DNA of 64,000 bases, taken from assembly GCF_000143145.1 (NCBI RefSeq), contig NC_014313.1, positions 1,860,001 to 1,924,000 of the forward strand, written 5' to 3'. This DNA comes from Hyphomicrobium denitrificans ATCC 51888 (lineage in GTDB: Bacteria > Pseudomonadota > Alphaproteobacteria > Rhizobiales > Hyphomicrobiaceae). Under the pieces are notes generated by a model. The model did not search any database. It was not told the origin of the DNA and saw nothing but the letters and a program-made list of their open reading frames with translations. This document shows positions 44,803 to 53,009 of the stretch, in pieces (within the stretch, counting starts at the first letter, position 1; each line of letters opens with the position of its first letter). The translations under genes were made by a program, and so were the position numbers.

Positions 44803-45582
44803 ATGCGCGAATTCCCTGCCCGCAGGCTCGTCTGCCTCACCGAAGAGACCGTCGAAACGCTCTATCTCCTCGGCGAGGACGAGCGCATCGTAGGGGTGTC
44901 GGGATACGCCGTCCGCCCGCCCCGCGTGCGGCATGAAAAACCGCGCATCTCGGCCTTCACGTCAGCCGACATCCCGAAGATCGCCGCGCTCGAACCCGAC
45001 CTCGTGCTGGCGTTTTCCGACATCCAGGCCGGTATCGCGGGCGACCTCGCTCGCGCCGGTCTCGCCGTCCATGTCTTCAACCAGCGCGACCTCGCCGGCA
45101 TCTTCGCCATGATCCGCACAGTCGGCGCGCTCATCGGCTGTCCGGACAAGGCGAACGATCTGGCGCGCTCGCTCGAAGACCGCGTGCGCGCCGTCGCTTC
45201 GGAAACGCGCTCGCGAACGCCGCGGCCGCGCGTCTATTTCGAGGAGTGGGACGATCCGATGATTTCCGGAATCTGCTGGGTCTCGGAATTGATCGAGGTT
45301 GCGGGCGGCGACGACATCTTCGCGGAAAAGCGATCGGCGGCGGCGGCCAAGGATCGCATCGTTTCGGCCGACGACGTGCTCGCGCGCGCGCCGGACGTCA
45401 TTCTGGCGTCGTGGTGCGGAAAGAAAGTCCGGCCCGAGAAGATTTCCGATCGTCAGGGCTGGCGCGACATGCCGGCCGTCGCCAATAACCGCATTCACGA
45501 GATCAAATCTCCGCTTATTCTCCAGCCTGGCCCGGCGGCGCTGACCGACGGGCTCAATGCCATCCGCAATGCCCTTGCTTGA
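44803..45582 (+). CDS. BtuF-like periplasmic-binding-fold protein without a signal peptide
   Basis: A 259-residue member of the helical-backbone metal/cobalamin binding family (BtuF/FhuD fold). It has RRLVCLTEETVETLYLLGEDERIVGVSGY, ISAFTSADIPKIAALEPDLVLAFSDIQAG and the EEWDDPMISGICWVSELIEVAGG block. Typical members carry B12 or chelated iron to an ABC transporter. The start at 44803 (AAGGGG upstream) yields no signal peptide, and no btuCD genes adjoin it. Cytosolic members of this kind are known from many genomes but are poorly studied. It precedes a c-type cytochrome gene by 13 bases, probably one transcript. Confidence 0.75.
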   Translation: MREFPARRLVCLTEETVETLYLLGEDERIVGVSGYAVRPPRVRHEKPRISAFTSADIPKIAALEPDLVLAFSDIQAGIAGDLARAGLAVHVFNQRDLAGIFAMIRTVGALIGCPDKANDLARSLEDRVRAVASETRSRTPRPRVYFEEWDDPMISGICWVSELIEVAGGDDIFAEKRSAAAAKDRIVSADDVLARAPDVILASWCGKKVRPEKISDRQGWRDMPAVANNRIHEIKSPLILQPGPAALTDGLNAIRNALA

Positions 45583-45595
45583 ATCGCGAGTCCTC

Positions 45596-46417
45596 ATGCT
45601 GATCAGATTTCTGGCGCTTATCGTCATCACGGTGCTGAACATCGCGCCGCTCGCCGCGAAGGAAAACATTCTCTCGCTCTCGTTCGGCAAGGGCGTGCTG
45701 AGCCTCAGTGCACACGAGCTGCTCATCAGGCCCGACGCGCAGACGATCACGATCCCGGCCGACGTCTCCTATCGCCGCGCCATGACGTATCGCGCGGTGC
45801 CGCTCATCGCTCTGATCGGCGACGTCGGTAAGCTCGGCTTCACGACGATCGAAGCGCGAGCCAAGGACGGCTTCGTGTCTCAGATACCAGTTTCGCTGAT
45901 CATGCAGGGTGCGTCGGGCGGCTCCGTCGCATGGATCGCGATCGAAGAGGCGAAGGCGCCCTGGCCGAACCTGCCGGGCAAGCAAGCGAGCGCCGGGCCG
46001 TTTTACCTCGTTTGGGAGAATCCGGAACGCTCGAGCGTTGGCAGCGAGCAATGGCCGTATGCGCTTGCCAGACTGACCGGCGTCGACGATCCCGTTCGCC
46101 GCTGGCCGCAGCTCGCGGTCGACTCCTCACTTGCGGGCGACGCGAAAGAGCGTCTTGGGCAAGCATCGTTCATCAAGAATTGCATTCCCTGTCATCGCCT
46201 CAACGGCGCGGGAGAAAGCGCGACCGGCCCGGACCTCGGCAAGCCGATGAATGTCACGACATATATGACCGCCACCGGCCTTCACGCGTTGATCCGCGAC
46301 CCGAAATCCGTGCGCACGTGGCCGGAACAGCAAATGCTGGGCTTCGGGCCTGAAAAAATCCCGGACGCCGAAATCGACGCGTTGATCGCGTTCCTGGCAT
46401 ATTCGGCGAAGCGCTGA
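45596..46417 (+). CDS. Periplasmic monoheme cytochrome c with N-terminal domain of unknown type
   Basis: A 273-residue exported protein. The signal peptide (MLIRFLALIVITVLNIAPLAA) leads into a domain of about 150 residues with SLSAHELLIRPDAQTITIP, YRRAMTYRAVPLIALI and AGPFYLVWENPE. This domain loosely recalls the molybdopterin-free oxidoreductase fold; the likeness is uncertain. A class I cytochrome c domain follows: CIPCH at about residues 196-200, GPDLGKPM, and the distal methionine probably in QQMLGFG. The ATG at 45596 is preferred because it gives the signal peptide; two earlier ATGs in frame do not. Its electron partner is not known; respiratory genes lie on both sides. Confidence 0.75.
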   Translation: MLIRFLALIVITVLNIAPLAAKENILSLSFGKGVLSLSAHELLIRPDAQTITIPADVSYRRAMTYRAVPLIALIGDVGKLGFTTIEARAKDGFVSQIPVSLIMQGASGGSVAWIAIEEAKAPWPNLPGKQASAGPFYLVWENPERSSVGSEQWPYALARLTGVDDPVRRWPQLAVDSSLAGDAKERLGQASFIKNCIPCHRLNGAGESATGPDLGKPMNVTTYMTATGLHALIRDPKSVRTWPEQQMLGFGPEKIPDAEIDALIAFLAYSAKR

Positions 46418-46521
46418 CCGCCGGAGCTTCCCGGCGGGTTATGGGCCAAACGTGGGGTTGCGTTATTTTGCCTTGCGAATCGCAGCAATAACGATCCGCG
46501 AGCTTGCGTGAGGGAAAAAGA

Positions 46522-47817
46522 ATGAGCGATCCGACCATTACCTGTCCGAACTGCAGCACCGAGATCAAGCTCAACGAATCTCTCGCGGGCCCGCTGATCG
46601 CCGCGACACGCCAGCGATACGAGAAAATCATCGCCGACAGGGAACAGGCGATGGGTGCACGCGAGGCCACGCTTCGCGATCGCCAGGCGGAGATCGAACG
46701 TCAGAAGGCGTCGATCGAGGAACAGATCCGGACGCGCCTGCAAACCGAACGGGAGGCGATCGCCGCCGAGGAAGCGCAGAAGGCGAAGCTGCGCACCGCA
46801 GGAGATCTCGATCGCAAAGCGAAAGAGATCAGCGAGCTTCAGGACATTCTGAAAGAACGTAACGTCAAGCTCGAGGAAGCGCAGAAATCGCAAGCCGAGC
46901 TGCTTCGCAAGCAACGGGATCTGGACGACGCGCGGCGCGAACTCGATCTGACGGTCGAGAAAAAAGTGCAGGCCTCGCTGGCCGCCGTTCGCGACAAGGC
47001 GAAGCTCGATGCCGAAGAAGGCCTGAAGCTGCGCATGGCCGAAAAAGATCAGCAGATGGACGGCATGCGCAAACAGATCGAGGATCTGAAGCGCCGCGCC
47101 GAGCAAGGCTCGCAGCAATTGCAGGGTGAAGTTCTGGAGCTTGAGCTTGAAGCGATGCTTCGTTCACGTTTTCCGCGCGACGCCATCGAGCCGGTGCCGA
47201 AAGGCGAATTTGGCGGCGATGTTCTGCATCGCGTCGTCGGGTCGCAAAACCAGGTTTGCGGCACGATTCTCTGGGAGCTGAAGCGGACCAAGAACTTCAG
47301 CGATGCCTGGCTTGCAAAGCTGCGCGAGGATCAGCGTTCGGCAAAAGCCGAGATCTCCCTGCTCGTCACCAGCGCGCTTCCGAAAGGCGTCGTCGCATTC
47401 GACCTGATCGACGGCGTCTGGGTGGCCGAGACGCGATGCGCGCTTGCCGTCGCCGTGGTGCTCCGCCAGTCGCTGATCGAACTCGCGATGGCGCGCGATT
47501 CCGGCGAAGGCCAGAAAACGAAGGTCGAGCTTGTCTATCAATATCTGACCGGCCCGCGCTTTCGCCAGCGCGTCGAGGCGATCATCGAAAAGATTTCCGA
47601 CATGCAGGCCGACCTCGATCGCGAGCGCAAGGCGATGACGCGGCTCTGGGCAAAGCGCGAGGCTCAGATCAGGGGCGTCGTTGAATCGACTGTCGGCATG
47701 TACGGCGACCTGCAGGGCATCGCCGGACGTAGCCTGCAAGAAATCGACGGGCTCGATCTGGAATTGCTGGACGGCCCGGACGCCGCGATCTCATCCAACG
47801 ACCCGAATGAGCTGTGA
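46522..47817 (+). CDS. DUF2130 protein with long coiled coil
   Basis: A 431-residue cytosolic protein. It begins with a small possible metal site ([11 protein letters not shown]). A coiled coil of about 170 residues follows, rich in Glu, Lys and Arg ([20 protein letters not shown] onward). Then comes the DUF2130 domain, with [24 protein letters not shown] and [39 protein letters not shown]. This core has the acid-acid-lysine spacing of restriction-like nucleases (for example GGDVLH with WELKRTK); the nuclease role is inference. ATG at 46522 follows a purine-rich GAGGGAAAAAGA. It stands alone, followed by tRNA-Pro on the other strand. Confidence 0.82.
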   Translation: MSDPTITCPNCSTEIKLNESLAGPLIAATRQRYEKIIADREQAMGAREATLRDRQAEIERQKASIEEQIRTRLQTEREAIAAEEAQKAKLRTAGDLDRKAKEISELQDILKERNVKLEEAQKSQAELLRKQRDLDDARRELDLTVEKKVQASLAAVRDKAKLDAEEGLKLRMAEKDQQMDGMRKQIEDLKRRAEQGSQQLQGEVLELELEAMLRSRFPRDAIEPVPKGEFGGDVLHRVVGSQNQVCGTILWELKRTKNFSDAWLAKLREDQRSAKAEISLLVTSALPKGVVAFDLIDGVWVAETRCALAVAVVLRQSLIELAMARDSGEGQKTKVELVYQYLTGPRFRQRVEAIIEKISDMQADLDRERKAMTRLWAKREAQIRGVVESTVGMYGDLQGIAGRSLQEIDGLDLELLDGPDAAISSNDPNEL

Positions 47818-47957
47818 GCGCGCCGCGTAATGCGGTGCCGTCAGGTGCGAGGTTTCACGGGCAATTGCAGGGACAGCCTTGTATCGGGGAAACGCCATAT
47901 CCCGGGAAATACCGGGGGAATTCGGAAGAGCGCGAATAGCTAACTCTTTGAAAAGAC

Positions 47958-48034
47958 TGGTCGGAGCGAGAGGATTCGAACCTCCGACCCCTTGCTCCCG
48001 AAGCAAGTGCGCTACCAGGCTGCGCTACGCTCCG
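47958..48034 (-). tRNA. tRNA-Pro (anticodon CGG)
   Basis: A complete cloverleaf on the minus strand. The acceptor CGGAGCG pairs with CGCTCCG, the anticodon stem CTTGC/GCAAG carries the loop TTCGGGA with anticodon CGG, and the T arm contains GTTCGAATC. The CCA end is encoded. Confidence 0.96.
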
Positions 48035-48315
48035 CCCGACCGTCAGCCTGAGTTTAGGCTTTTTCTCTGAGGCGCGCGAGATAGTAAGGCGCCTAAGAGA
48101 GGGGCGTTATAGCGATCTGGAGGGTGGCCTGCAAGCGCTTGATGTGATTGGTGTGACAAGTCCAAATGCCGCGTCCGGACGGCGCAGCTTTTGAGTCTTC
48201 GAACCCTTCCACAGGCGGCTGGTGGCGCTTTGCCACGCACCATTGCCGCCCCTGCGACGACTGATTATGGTGCCGCTCCGCCGGGGCTCTCGCGCCGGTT
48301 TTCCAAACGGCATGA

Positions 48316-48390
48316 TGGGATGTAGCCAAGTGGTAAGGCAGCGGATTTTGATTCCGCCATTCCCAGGTTCGAATCCTGGCATCCCAGCCA
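48316..48390 (+). tRNA. tRNA-Gln (anticodon TTG)
   Basis: A complete cloverleaf. The acceptor TGGGATG pairs with CATCCCA, the anticodon stem GCGGA/TCCGC holds the loop TTTTGAT with anticodon TTG, and the T arm is CCAGG/CCTGG with TTCGAAT. The CCA end is encoded. Confidence 0.96.
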
Positions 48391-48726
48391 ATTTTGCAGC
48401 CGTATTCGCATATCGTTGCGAGATCATTTCCACTCGATAGCCCGGTTTCGGTTCTGATCTCGCGCCTTGTTCGTTCCTAACGACGCAAAGAATTCTCGTC
48501 GCTCCGACGAGATACGCGCTCGATGCGTGGCGTCTTCATCGCGCGAAGCAAAATCGCCCCGCGCCGAACCGCTCAAGAAAACTCTCCTCTATTGACCTTG
48601 GACAAGCCTCGCGATTTTGCAGGCTTGATATTCAAGTCCCGTTGCTCCATCCGATCCGCATGGATGGCTCGATGGGTCATCCATCTGTACGGACTATCAC
48701 GACACGCACCATTCTTCGGAGAACCC
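48391..48726. other. Gene-free stretch upstream of the Fae-like gene
   Basis: About 336 bases between tRNA-Gln and the Fae-like gene. A frame continuous with that gene is open from 48523 but has no start with a ribosome-binding site and no family similarity there. The stretch probably holds the promoter; no convincing -35/-10 pair or repeat was seen. Confidence 0.5.
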
Positions 48727-49266
48727 ATGACGAACATTATCTTCAAAGCCGGCGAAGCGACCGTCCTCGCCGCCGAAGGCCAATACACCGATGCGATGCC
48801 GGAAGTGCTGATCGGCTCGGTGAATGGCCCGGTTGGCCACGCCTTCGCAAGCATGATGGGCCAATCCGCCGGACATACCCGTTTCTTTGCGATCCGCGAC
48901 CTCAACCAGCTCGCACGCCCCGCCACGATGATGACGTCCAAGGTGACCATCACATCCGCGGAATACATCGAATTGTTCGGCGGCGTGGTGCAGGGCGCCA
49001 TCGCTGATGCCGTCGTGGACAGCGTTTCCGAAGGCGTCATCCCGAAAAACGCCGTCGATGATCTTTGCATCGTCGTGACGGTGTGGCTCGATCCGCGTTG
49101 CGCCGGTCATGCCGAACTCGACAAGAAAGATCTCTACCGGACCAACTACGAGGCGATGAAATTGGCCATCGCACGGGCGCTGAAGGGTGAACCCAGCATC
49201 GATGAGCTGATCAAGAACCGCAAATCGATCAAGCATTACGCTCTCGAGGGCGTGGTCGAGAACTGA
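48727..49266 (+). CDS. Formaldehyde-activating-enzyme (Fae) homologue lacking the catalytic histidine
   Basis: A 179-residue protein of the Fae family. Fae condenses formaldehyde with tetrahydromethanopterin. The family core is clear: GEATVLAAEGQ, VLIGSVNGPVGHAFAS, SKVTITSAEYIELFGGVVQGAIADAV, GVIPKNAVDDLCIVVTVWL and NYEAMKLAIARALKGEPS. In true Fae the segment before the LIIG/VLIG strand carries the catalytic His17 (VAHIDLIIG). Here it reads DAMPEVLIG, so the histidine is gone. The protein is thus a Fae2/Fae3-like paralogue with another role, such as sensing, binding, or modulating formaldehyde metabolism. GGAG precedes the ATG at 48727. Confidence 0.85.
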   Translation: MTNIIFKAGEATVLAAEGQYTDAMPEVLIGSVNGPVGHAFASMMGQSAGHTRFFAIRDLNQLARPATMMTSKVTITSAEYIELFGGVVQGAIADAVVDSVSEGVIPKNAVDDLCIVVTVWLDPRCAGHAELDKKDLYRTNYEAMKLAIARALKGEPSIDELIKNRKSIKHYALEGVVEN

Positions 49267-49305
49267 CACCTCATTTCTTATGAGCAACGGCTCTTATGAG
49301 CGACA

Positions 49306-49347
49306 TTGGGCGGTGCGCTTCCTGGGAAGCGTGCCGCCCAACTTTTT
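49306..49347 (+). terminator. Rho-independent terminator of the Fae-like gene
   Basis: TTGGGCGGTGCGCTTCC pairs with GGAAGCGTGCCGCCCAA around a short loop, with two off-pairs in a 17-base stem, and is followed by TTTTT. Confidence 0.88.
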
Positions 49348-49513
49348 CAGTATCAGCGATATTGCTGCCCGCTCGTGTTGCGACCGCAGTTAACCGTCGG
49401 CTTCCGACCGCCCCTTCGAATTGCAGCGACATCCAAACTCTTGATGTCAATCAAATGCGGGATTGAGAGGGACAACTAGAATCTCCGGATCAATTGCAGA
49501 TCTGGAGGCCGTC

Positions 49514-49717
49514 GTGCTCAACTTGCTCGTTCGCCCGATCATGTTCATCTCGGCGCTTATCGCGGCCGTCTTCGTTGCGCGCGACGCCCCGAACTTCGGC
49601 GTCATCCAGATGGTGATCGGCCTGTTCCTGATCGTGGCGCTCGTCGCTATCGGGGCGTTCTGGGAAACGCTGACCGATCGTTGGCGGAGCAAAGCCAAAT
49701 CCCGCGAACCGCTATAG
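49514..49717 (+). CDS. Small two-helix membrane protein, unknown
   Basis: A 67-residue protein with two hydrophobic stretches (VRPIMFISALIAAVFVA and VIGLFLIVALVAIGAFW) and a basic C-terminus (RWRSKAKSREPL). It would be a two-helix hairpin in the inner membrane. The GTG at 49514 has GGAGG five bases upstream; a longer frame to 49463 lacks one. No family is recognised. The end overlaps the converging nosX gene by six bases. Two-helix proteins of this size are often annotated only as hypothetical. Confidence 0.6.
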   Translation: MLNLLVRPIMFISALIAAVFVARDAPNFGVIQMVIGLFLIVALVAIGAFWETLTDRWRSKAKSREPL

Positions 49718-50701
49718 TTCCACCGTTCCAGCAGCGGTCGAGACGAAGGCGCGCGTTCCGTCTGCCCGCCGCAGCAATTCGACAATCTGCTTGTCTTCCA
49801 TGAGCGCGCACGCCGTCGATAGCGCATCGGCCGACGCCGCGGTGTCGCTGACGACGGACAGGGCCCGCGCAGGATCGGCGCAGCGGCCAGTGACCGGATT
49901 GAAGATGTGGTTCGACTGCCCGGACTTATCGAACTGAAATCCGCTGGCGGCCGATGTCGCGACCGCCTTGTTGACGAGGTCGATCGCGGCCGGCGTCTTT
50001 GCAGTATCGACGGGTCCTTGCAGAGCCGCACTCCAGGGTTTGCCGTCCGCATGCGTGCCAAGCGCGCGTATTTCGCCCATGTCGACGAGGCAGCTTTCAA
50101 GGCCCGCTTCGCGCAGCAAATCGACGACGCGATCGGTGATATATCCCTGCGCGATGCCGTTGAGCGTCAAGCCCATGCCGGGCTTGTCGAAAACGATCTG
50201 ATCGCGGCTGAATTTCACTTGTCGCCAGCCGACGAGATGCAGCGACTGCGCAAGCTTTTCGGCCGGCGGCGGCGTGGTTTCTCCAGCTTCCGCGAAGTGC
50301 TTGTAGTAGCAGGTCCAGAGCGGCTGCACGCTCGGATCGAAGACGCCGCCCGTCACCTTCCAGGCACGGTCGCACTGCTGCAGCACGTCAACGAGTTCCG
50401 GCGGCGGCGCGACGAGCACGCCACGGCGATTGAGATCGCAAAGAACGGAATCTTTGTCGTAGAGCGTGAAAATCATCTCCAGGCGGCGCGCTTCAGCAAC
50501 CACGCGATCGATCAGTTTGCGCCCTGCTTCGCGATCGGGATGATAGATCCGGATCGTTGCGACGCTGCCGAGCGAAACGCCCTGCCATTCGAGCAGGGCA
50601 GCTTGGTCTTCGGCATGCGATCGCGCGAACGGCAGGAGGCCCATGCCTGCGGCCGCAGCCGTGATGGTGACGAATTTTCGCCGTGTAGGATAGCTCGTCA
50701 T
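49712..50701 (-). CDS. nosX: FAD:protein FMN transferase, NosX/ApbE family
   Basis: A 329-residue periplasmic flavin transferase that links FMN covalently to a threonine in NosR. The Tat-type leader TRRKFVTITAAAAGMG is followed by the ApbE domain. It has WQGVSLGSVATIRIY, VFDPSVQPLW, LNGIAQGYITDRVVDLL, LVDMGEIRALG and the nucleotide/magnesium-binding SNHIFNPVTGRCA. GGAG precedes the ATG. It is the last gene of the nos cluster, nine bases after nosL. The target motif SGATVT occurs in NosR at the head of the cluster. Confidence 0.92.
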   Translation of the reverse strand: MTSYPTRRKFVTITAAAAGMGLLPFARSHAEDQAALLEWQGVSLGSVATIRIYHPDREAGRKLIDRVVAEARRLEMIFTLYDKDSVLCDLNRRGVLVAPPPELVDVLQQCDRAWKVTGGVFDPSVQPLWTCYYKHFAEAGETTPPPAEKLAQSLHLVGWRQVKFSRDQIVFDKPGMGLTLNGIAQGYITDRVVDLLREAGLESCLVDMGEIRALGTHADGKPWSAALQGPVDTAKTPAAIDLVNKAVATSAASGFQFDKSGQSNHIFNPVTGRCADPARALSVVSDTAASADALSTACALMEDKQIVELLRRADGTRAFVSTAAGTVEL

Positions 50702-50710
50702 ATCGCGCTC

Positions 50711-51262
50711 CTAGGGCGAACCGATGGCTTCAGTTGATCGAGTGGCGTCTGTTCCGATATCCGACGTCAGCACGTAATCGTGCGGAACTTCGGAAAACGA
50801 TAAGACGCGGCCGCCGTTGCTTTCGGCAAACTTGTCGGCTGCGGCGCGATCCGAAAACGGCACCGTTTCCGGCGCGCCCATTCCACTTTGTTTGCGGCTG
50901 TCGACGACAAAAAATGCCTGACGTGCGTCGACCCAGTTGTCGTCGCCCGGCTTGTCCCAGGTCTGCGCTTTGCCCATGTCGGAGACGTAGATTGCGCGCA
51001 CGTCCTTGGACTCTTCCGCGAGGATCGTGAACGCGAAGGCGTCGCGGGCCGACGAGAACCACACCGGATCGGTTCGGCTGGCAAGAATGATCTGGCCTTT
51101 GGGACCAGGATGTTCGGCGAGAGCCATGCCGCAGTAATGTCCCGTCGCATCGGCGGTCAGATGCTGCGGCGGTGGCGGCGCTTCGCTCGCCTTTTCCCGG
51201 CAGCCCGCCGTTGCGAGCGCAAACGAGAGCATCACGCCGATGAGGAGCCAAGCCCGCGTCAT
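50711..51262 (-). CDS. nosL: NosL copper chaperone lipoprotein
   Basis: A 183-residue outer- or inner-membrane lipoprotein that delivers Cu(I) for the NosZ sites. The lipobox is ALATAGC. The copper motif YCGM appears in GHYCGMALAEHPGPKGQIIL, followed by VWFSSARDAFAF and AIYVSDMG. The family sensor region PETVPFSDRAAADKFAESNGG closes the fold. Its start overlaps the nosY stop by four bases (ATGA). Confidence 0.92.
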   Translation of the reverse strand: MTRAWLLIGVMLSFALATAGCREKASEAPPPPQHLTADATGHYCGMALAEHPGPKGQIILASRTDPVWFSSARDAFAFTILAEESKDVRAIYVSDMGKAQTWDKPGDDNWVDARQAFFVVDSRKQSGMGAPETVPFSDRAAADKFAESNGGRVLSFSEVPHDYVLTSDIGTDATRSTEAIGSP

Positions 51263-52089
51263 AGCTCCCTCCGCGAGAAGGTCAGCCCAGCGAGCGTCAG
51301 CGGCACCAAGACCCAGATCACAAGTGTGGCGAGCAGCACGGCCGGACTGAGACTCGCCTGATCGGCGATGCCGGACATGTTCGTTAGCACGCTGACGTTC
51401 TCCGCTCCCGCCAGATTGAACAGGCGATACACGTCAGTCGGATTGAACAGCAGCATGCCGCTCACGGCCGCGGAGGAAATCGTGCGGCCCTGGTCGACCA
51501 CCAGAGCACCGAGCATGGCCATGTCGAATAGAACCACCAGCAGCAGCCAGACGCCGATCGAGATTCCGGCAGCGGTCGCCCGCTCGCGCACGAGTGCGCT
51601 GATCAGATAGCCGATGGCGATGAAAACGGCGCCGAGCAAGATCGATGTCAGGATCATGCCCGCGAAAGCGGCCCAGCTTCCGCCTCCGATCTCGGCGCCA
51701 GAGACCATCAGCGCGATGGCGGCAGCGCCATAGCCGAATGCGGTCGCGAACGTCAGGACGGCGAGGTGGCCTAAGAACTTTCCGAGCAGAACCTGAAGGC
51801 GGCTGACCGGATAGCTCAGCAGCAGCAGCATCGTGCCGCGCTCCATCTCGCCGACGATCGCATCGTGCGAAATCAAGAGCGCGACGAGCGGTATGACGAA
51901 GATCGTCAGGCTCGACAAGCTGACGATCACGACATCGAGCGCGGAGGTTCCGACGGTACCCGTCGGCGCGCTGCCAAGGAACGTCAGCGACAGCGCGAGC
52001 GCCGCGAGCAGCAAGGTCATCGCGACGACCCAGCGATTGCGCAGGCACTCCTGAATTTCCTTCCAGGCGATGAGCAAAATGTTGGTCAT
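51259..52089 (-). CDS. nosY: NosY ABC transporter permease
   Basis: A 276-residue inner-membrane protein with about six helices. It is the membrane partner of NosF in an ABC transporter needed to assemble the CuZ cluster of nitrous oxide reductase, probably moving a sulfur compound. It has the ABC-2 family features WKEIQECLRNRWVVAMTLLL, LLISHDAIVGEMERGTMLLLLSYP and GYLISALVRERATAAGISIGVW. Overlaps of four bases with nosF and nosL show tight co-translation. Confidence 0.9.
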   Translation of the reverse strand: MTNILLIAWKEIQECLRNRWVVAMTLLLAALALSLTFLGSAPTGTVGTSALDVVIVSLSSLTIFVIPLVALLISHDAIVGEMERGTMLLLLSYPVSRLQVLLGKFLGHLAVLTFATAFGYGAAAIALMVSGAEIGGGSWAAFAGMILTSILLGAVFIAIGYLISALVRERATAAGISIGVWLLLVVLFDMAMLGALVVDQGRTISSAAVSGMLLFNPTDVYRLFNLAGAENVSVLTNMSGIADQASLSPAVLLATLVIWVLVPLTLAGLTFSRREL

Positions 52090-53009
52090 GCTGCGGCCTC
52101 GCCGTGACGGCGCAGGAAGTGCGCGTAGAGATCGTCGAGTGTCGGCTGCAGGATCGCAACATCCTGTGCGGGTCCTGCCGCATCGGTCGCTCGGCGGATG
52201 AGTTCGATCTTGGCGCCTGGCGCCGCGTCGAATTCGACGAGATGGCCGTTGATCTCGCGCCAGTTCGGAACCGGTCCGACGAGCGCCGAAAGTTTTTCCG
52301 CCTTTCCGGAGGCGACGGTGACGCGAATTTTGATCGGCAGCCCTGCGAGCTTTCGCAGCTCGTCGATCGAGCCGTTGGCGACCATCCGTCCGCGATTGAG
52401 AATGATGATGCGGCTGGCGCGTTCCTCGAGCTCGGTCAGTGCATGCGACGAGAGCACGATCGTTGCGCCCTGCTGCTGCAGCTCTTGCACGATCTCGTAG
52501 AATTCGAGCCGCAGCGCCGGATCGAGGCCGGTCGTCGGCTCGTCGAGGAGAAGCAGCAACGGATCGCCGAACAGCGCCTGGATCAAGCCGAGCCGCTGGC
52601 GCATGCCTTTCGAATACGTTCGGATTGGCCGGTCCGCGGCGGCCGTGAGACCGACGCGCTCGAGAAGGCTGTCGATTTTATCAGTCGATGCGTCCTTGAG
52701 GCGGGCGTAAAACGACAGCACTTCGCGGCCCGTCAGCGCGCCGTTGAATGAAACGCTCTCGGGTAGATAGCCGAGCCGCTTGCGTGCCGCGAACTCTCCG
52801 GCGGCGGGGTGATCACCGAGCACGCGGATGTCGCCCGACGTCGGACGTGAAAGCCCGAGCATCATCTTGAAAAGCGTCGTCTTGCCGGCGCCGTTGTGGC
52901 CGATCAGAGCAACCGACTCGCCCGGCTGCAGCGCGAAGGAGACATCATTCACCGCCGCGATCGCGCCGTAGCGCTTTTCAATGTGCTCGAGTTCGACGAT
53001 GGCTGTCAT
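52086..53009 (-). CDS. nosF: NosF ABC transporter ATPase
   Basis: A 307-residue ATP-binding protein for the NosY transporter. The Walker A is GHNGAGKTT, the signature is YSKGMRQRLGL, and the Walker B is LLLLDEPTTGLDP with the following histidine loop in SSHALTELEE. The C-terminal 90 residues are an extra domain usual for NosF, likely contacting NosD. It overlaps nosD and nosY by four bases each. Confidence 0.92.
   Translation of the reverse strand: MTAIVELEHIEKRYGAIAAVNDVSFALQPGESVALIGHNGAGKTTLFKMMLGLSRPTSGDIRVLGDHPAAGEFAARKRLGYLPESVSFNGALTGREVLSFYARLKDASTDKIDSLLERVGLTAAADRPIRTYSKGMRQRLGLIQALFGDPLLLLLDEPTTGLDPALRLEFYEIVQELQQQGATIVLSSHALTELEERASRIIILNRGRMVANGSIDELRKLAGLPIKIRVTVASGKAEKLSALVGPVPNWREINGHLVEFDAAPGAKIELIRRATDAAGPAQDVAILQPTLDDLYAHFLRRHGEAAA

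Noticed and set aside
48523..48726. N-terminal extension of the Fae-like protein
   Set aside because: No ribosome-binding site at its start, no similarity to Fae, and a good GGAG stands before the ATG at 48727.
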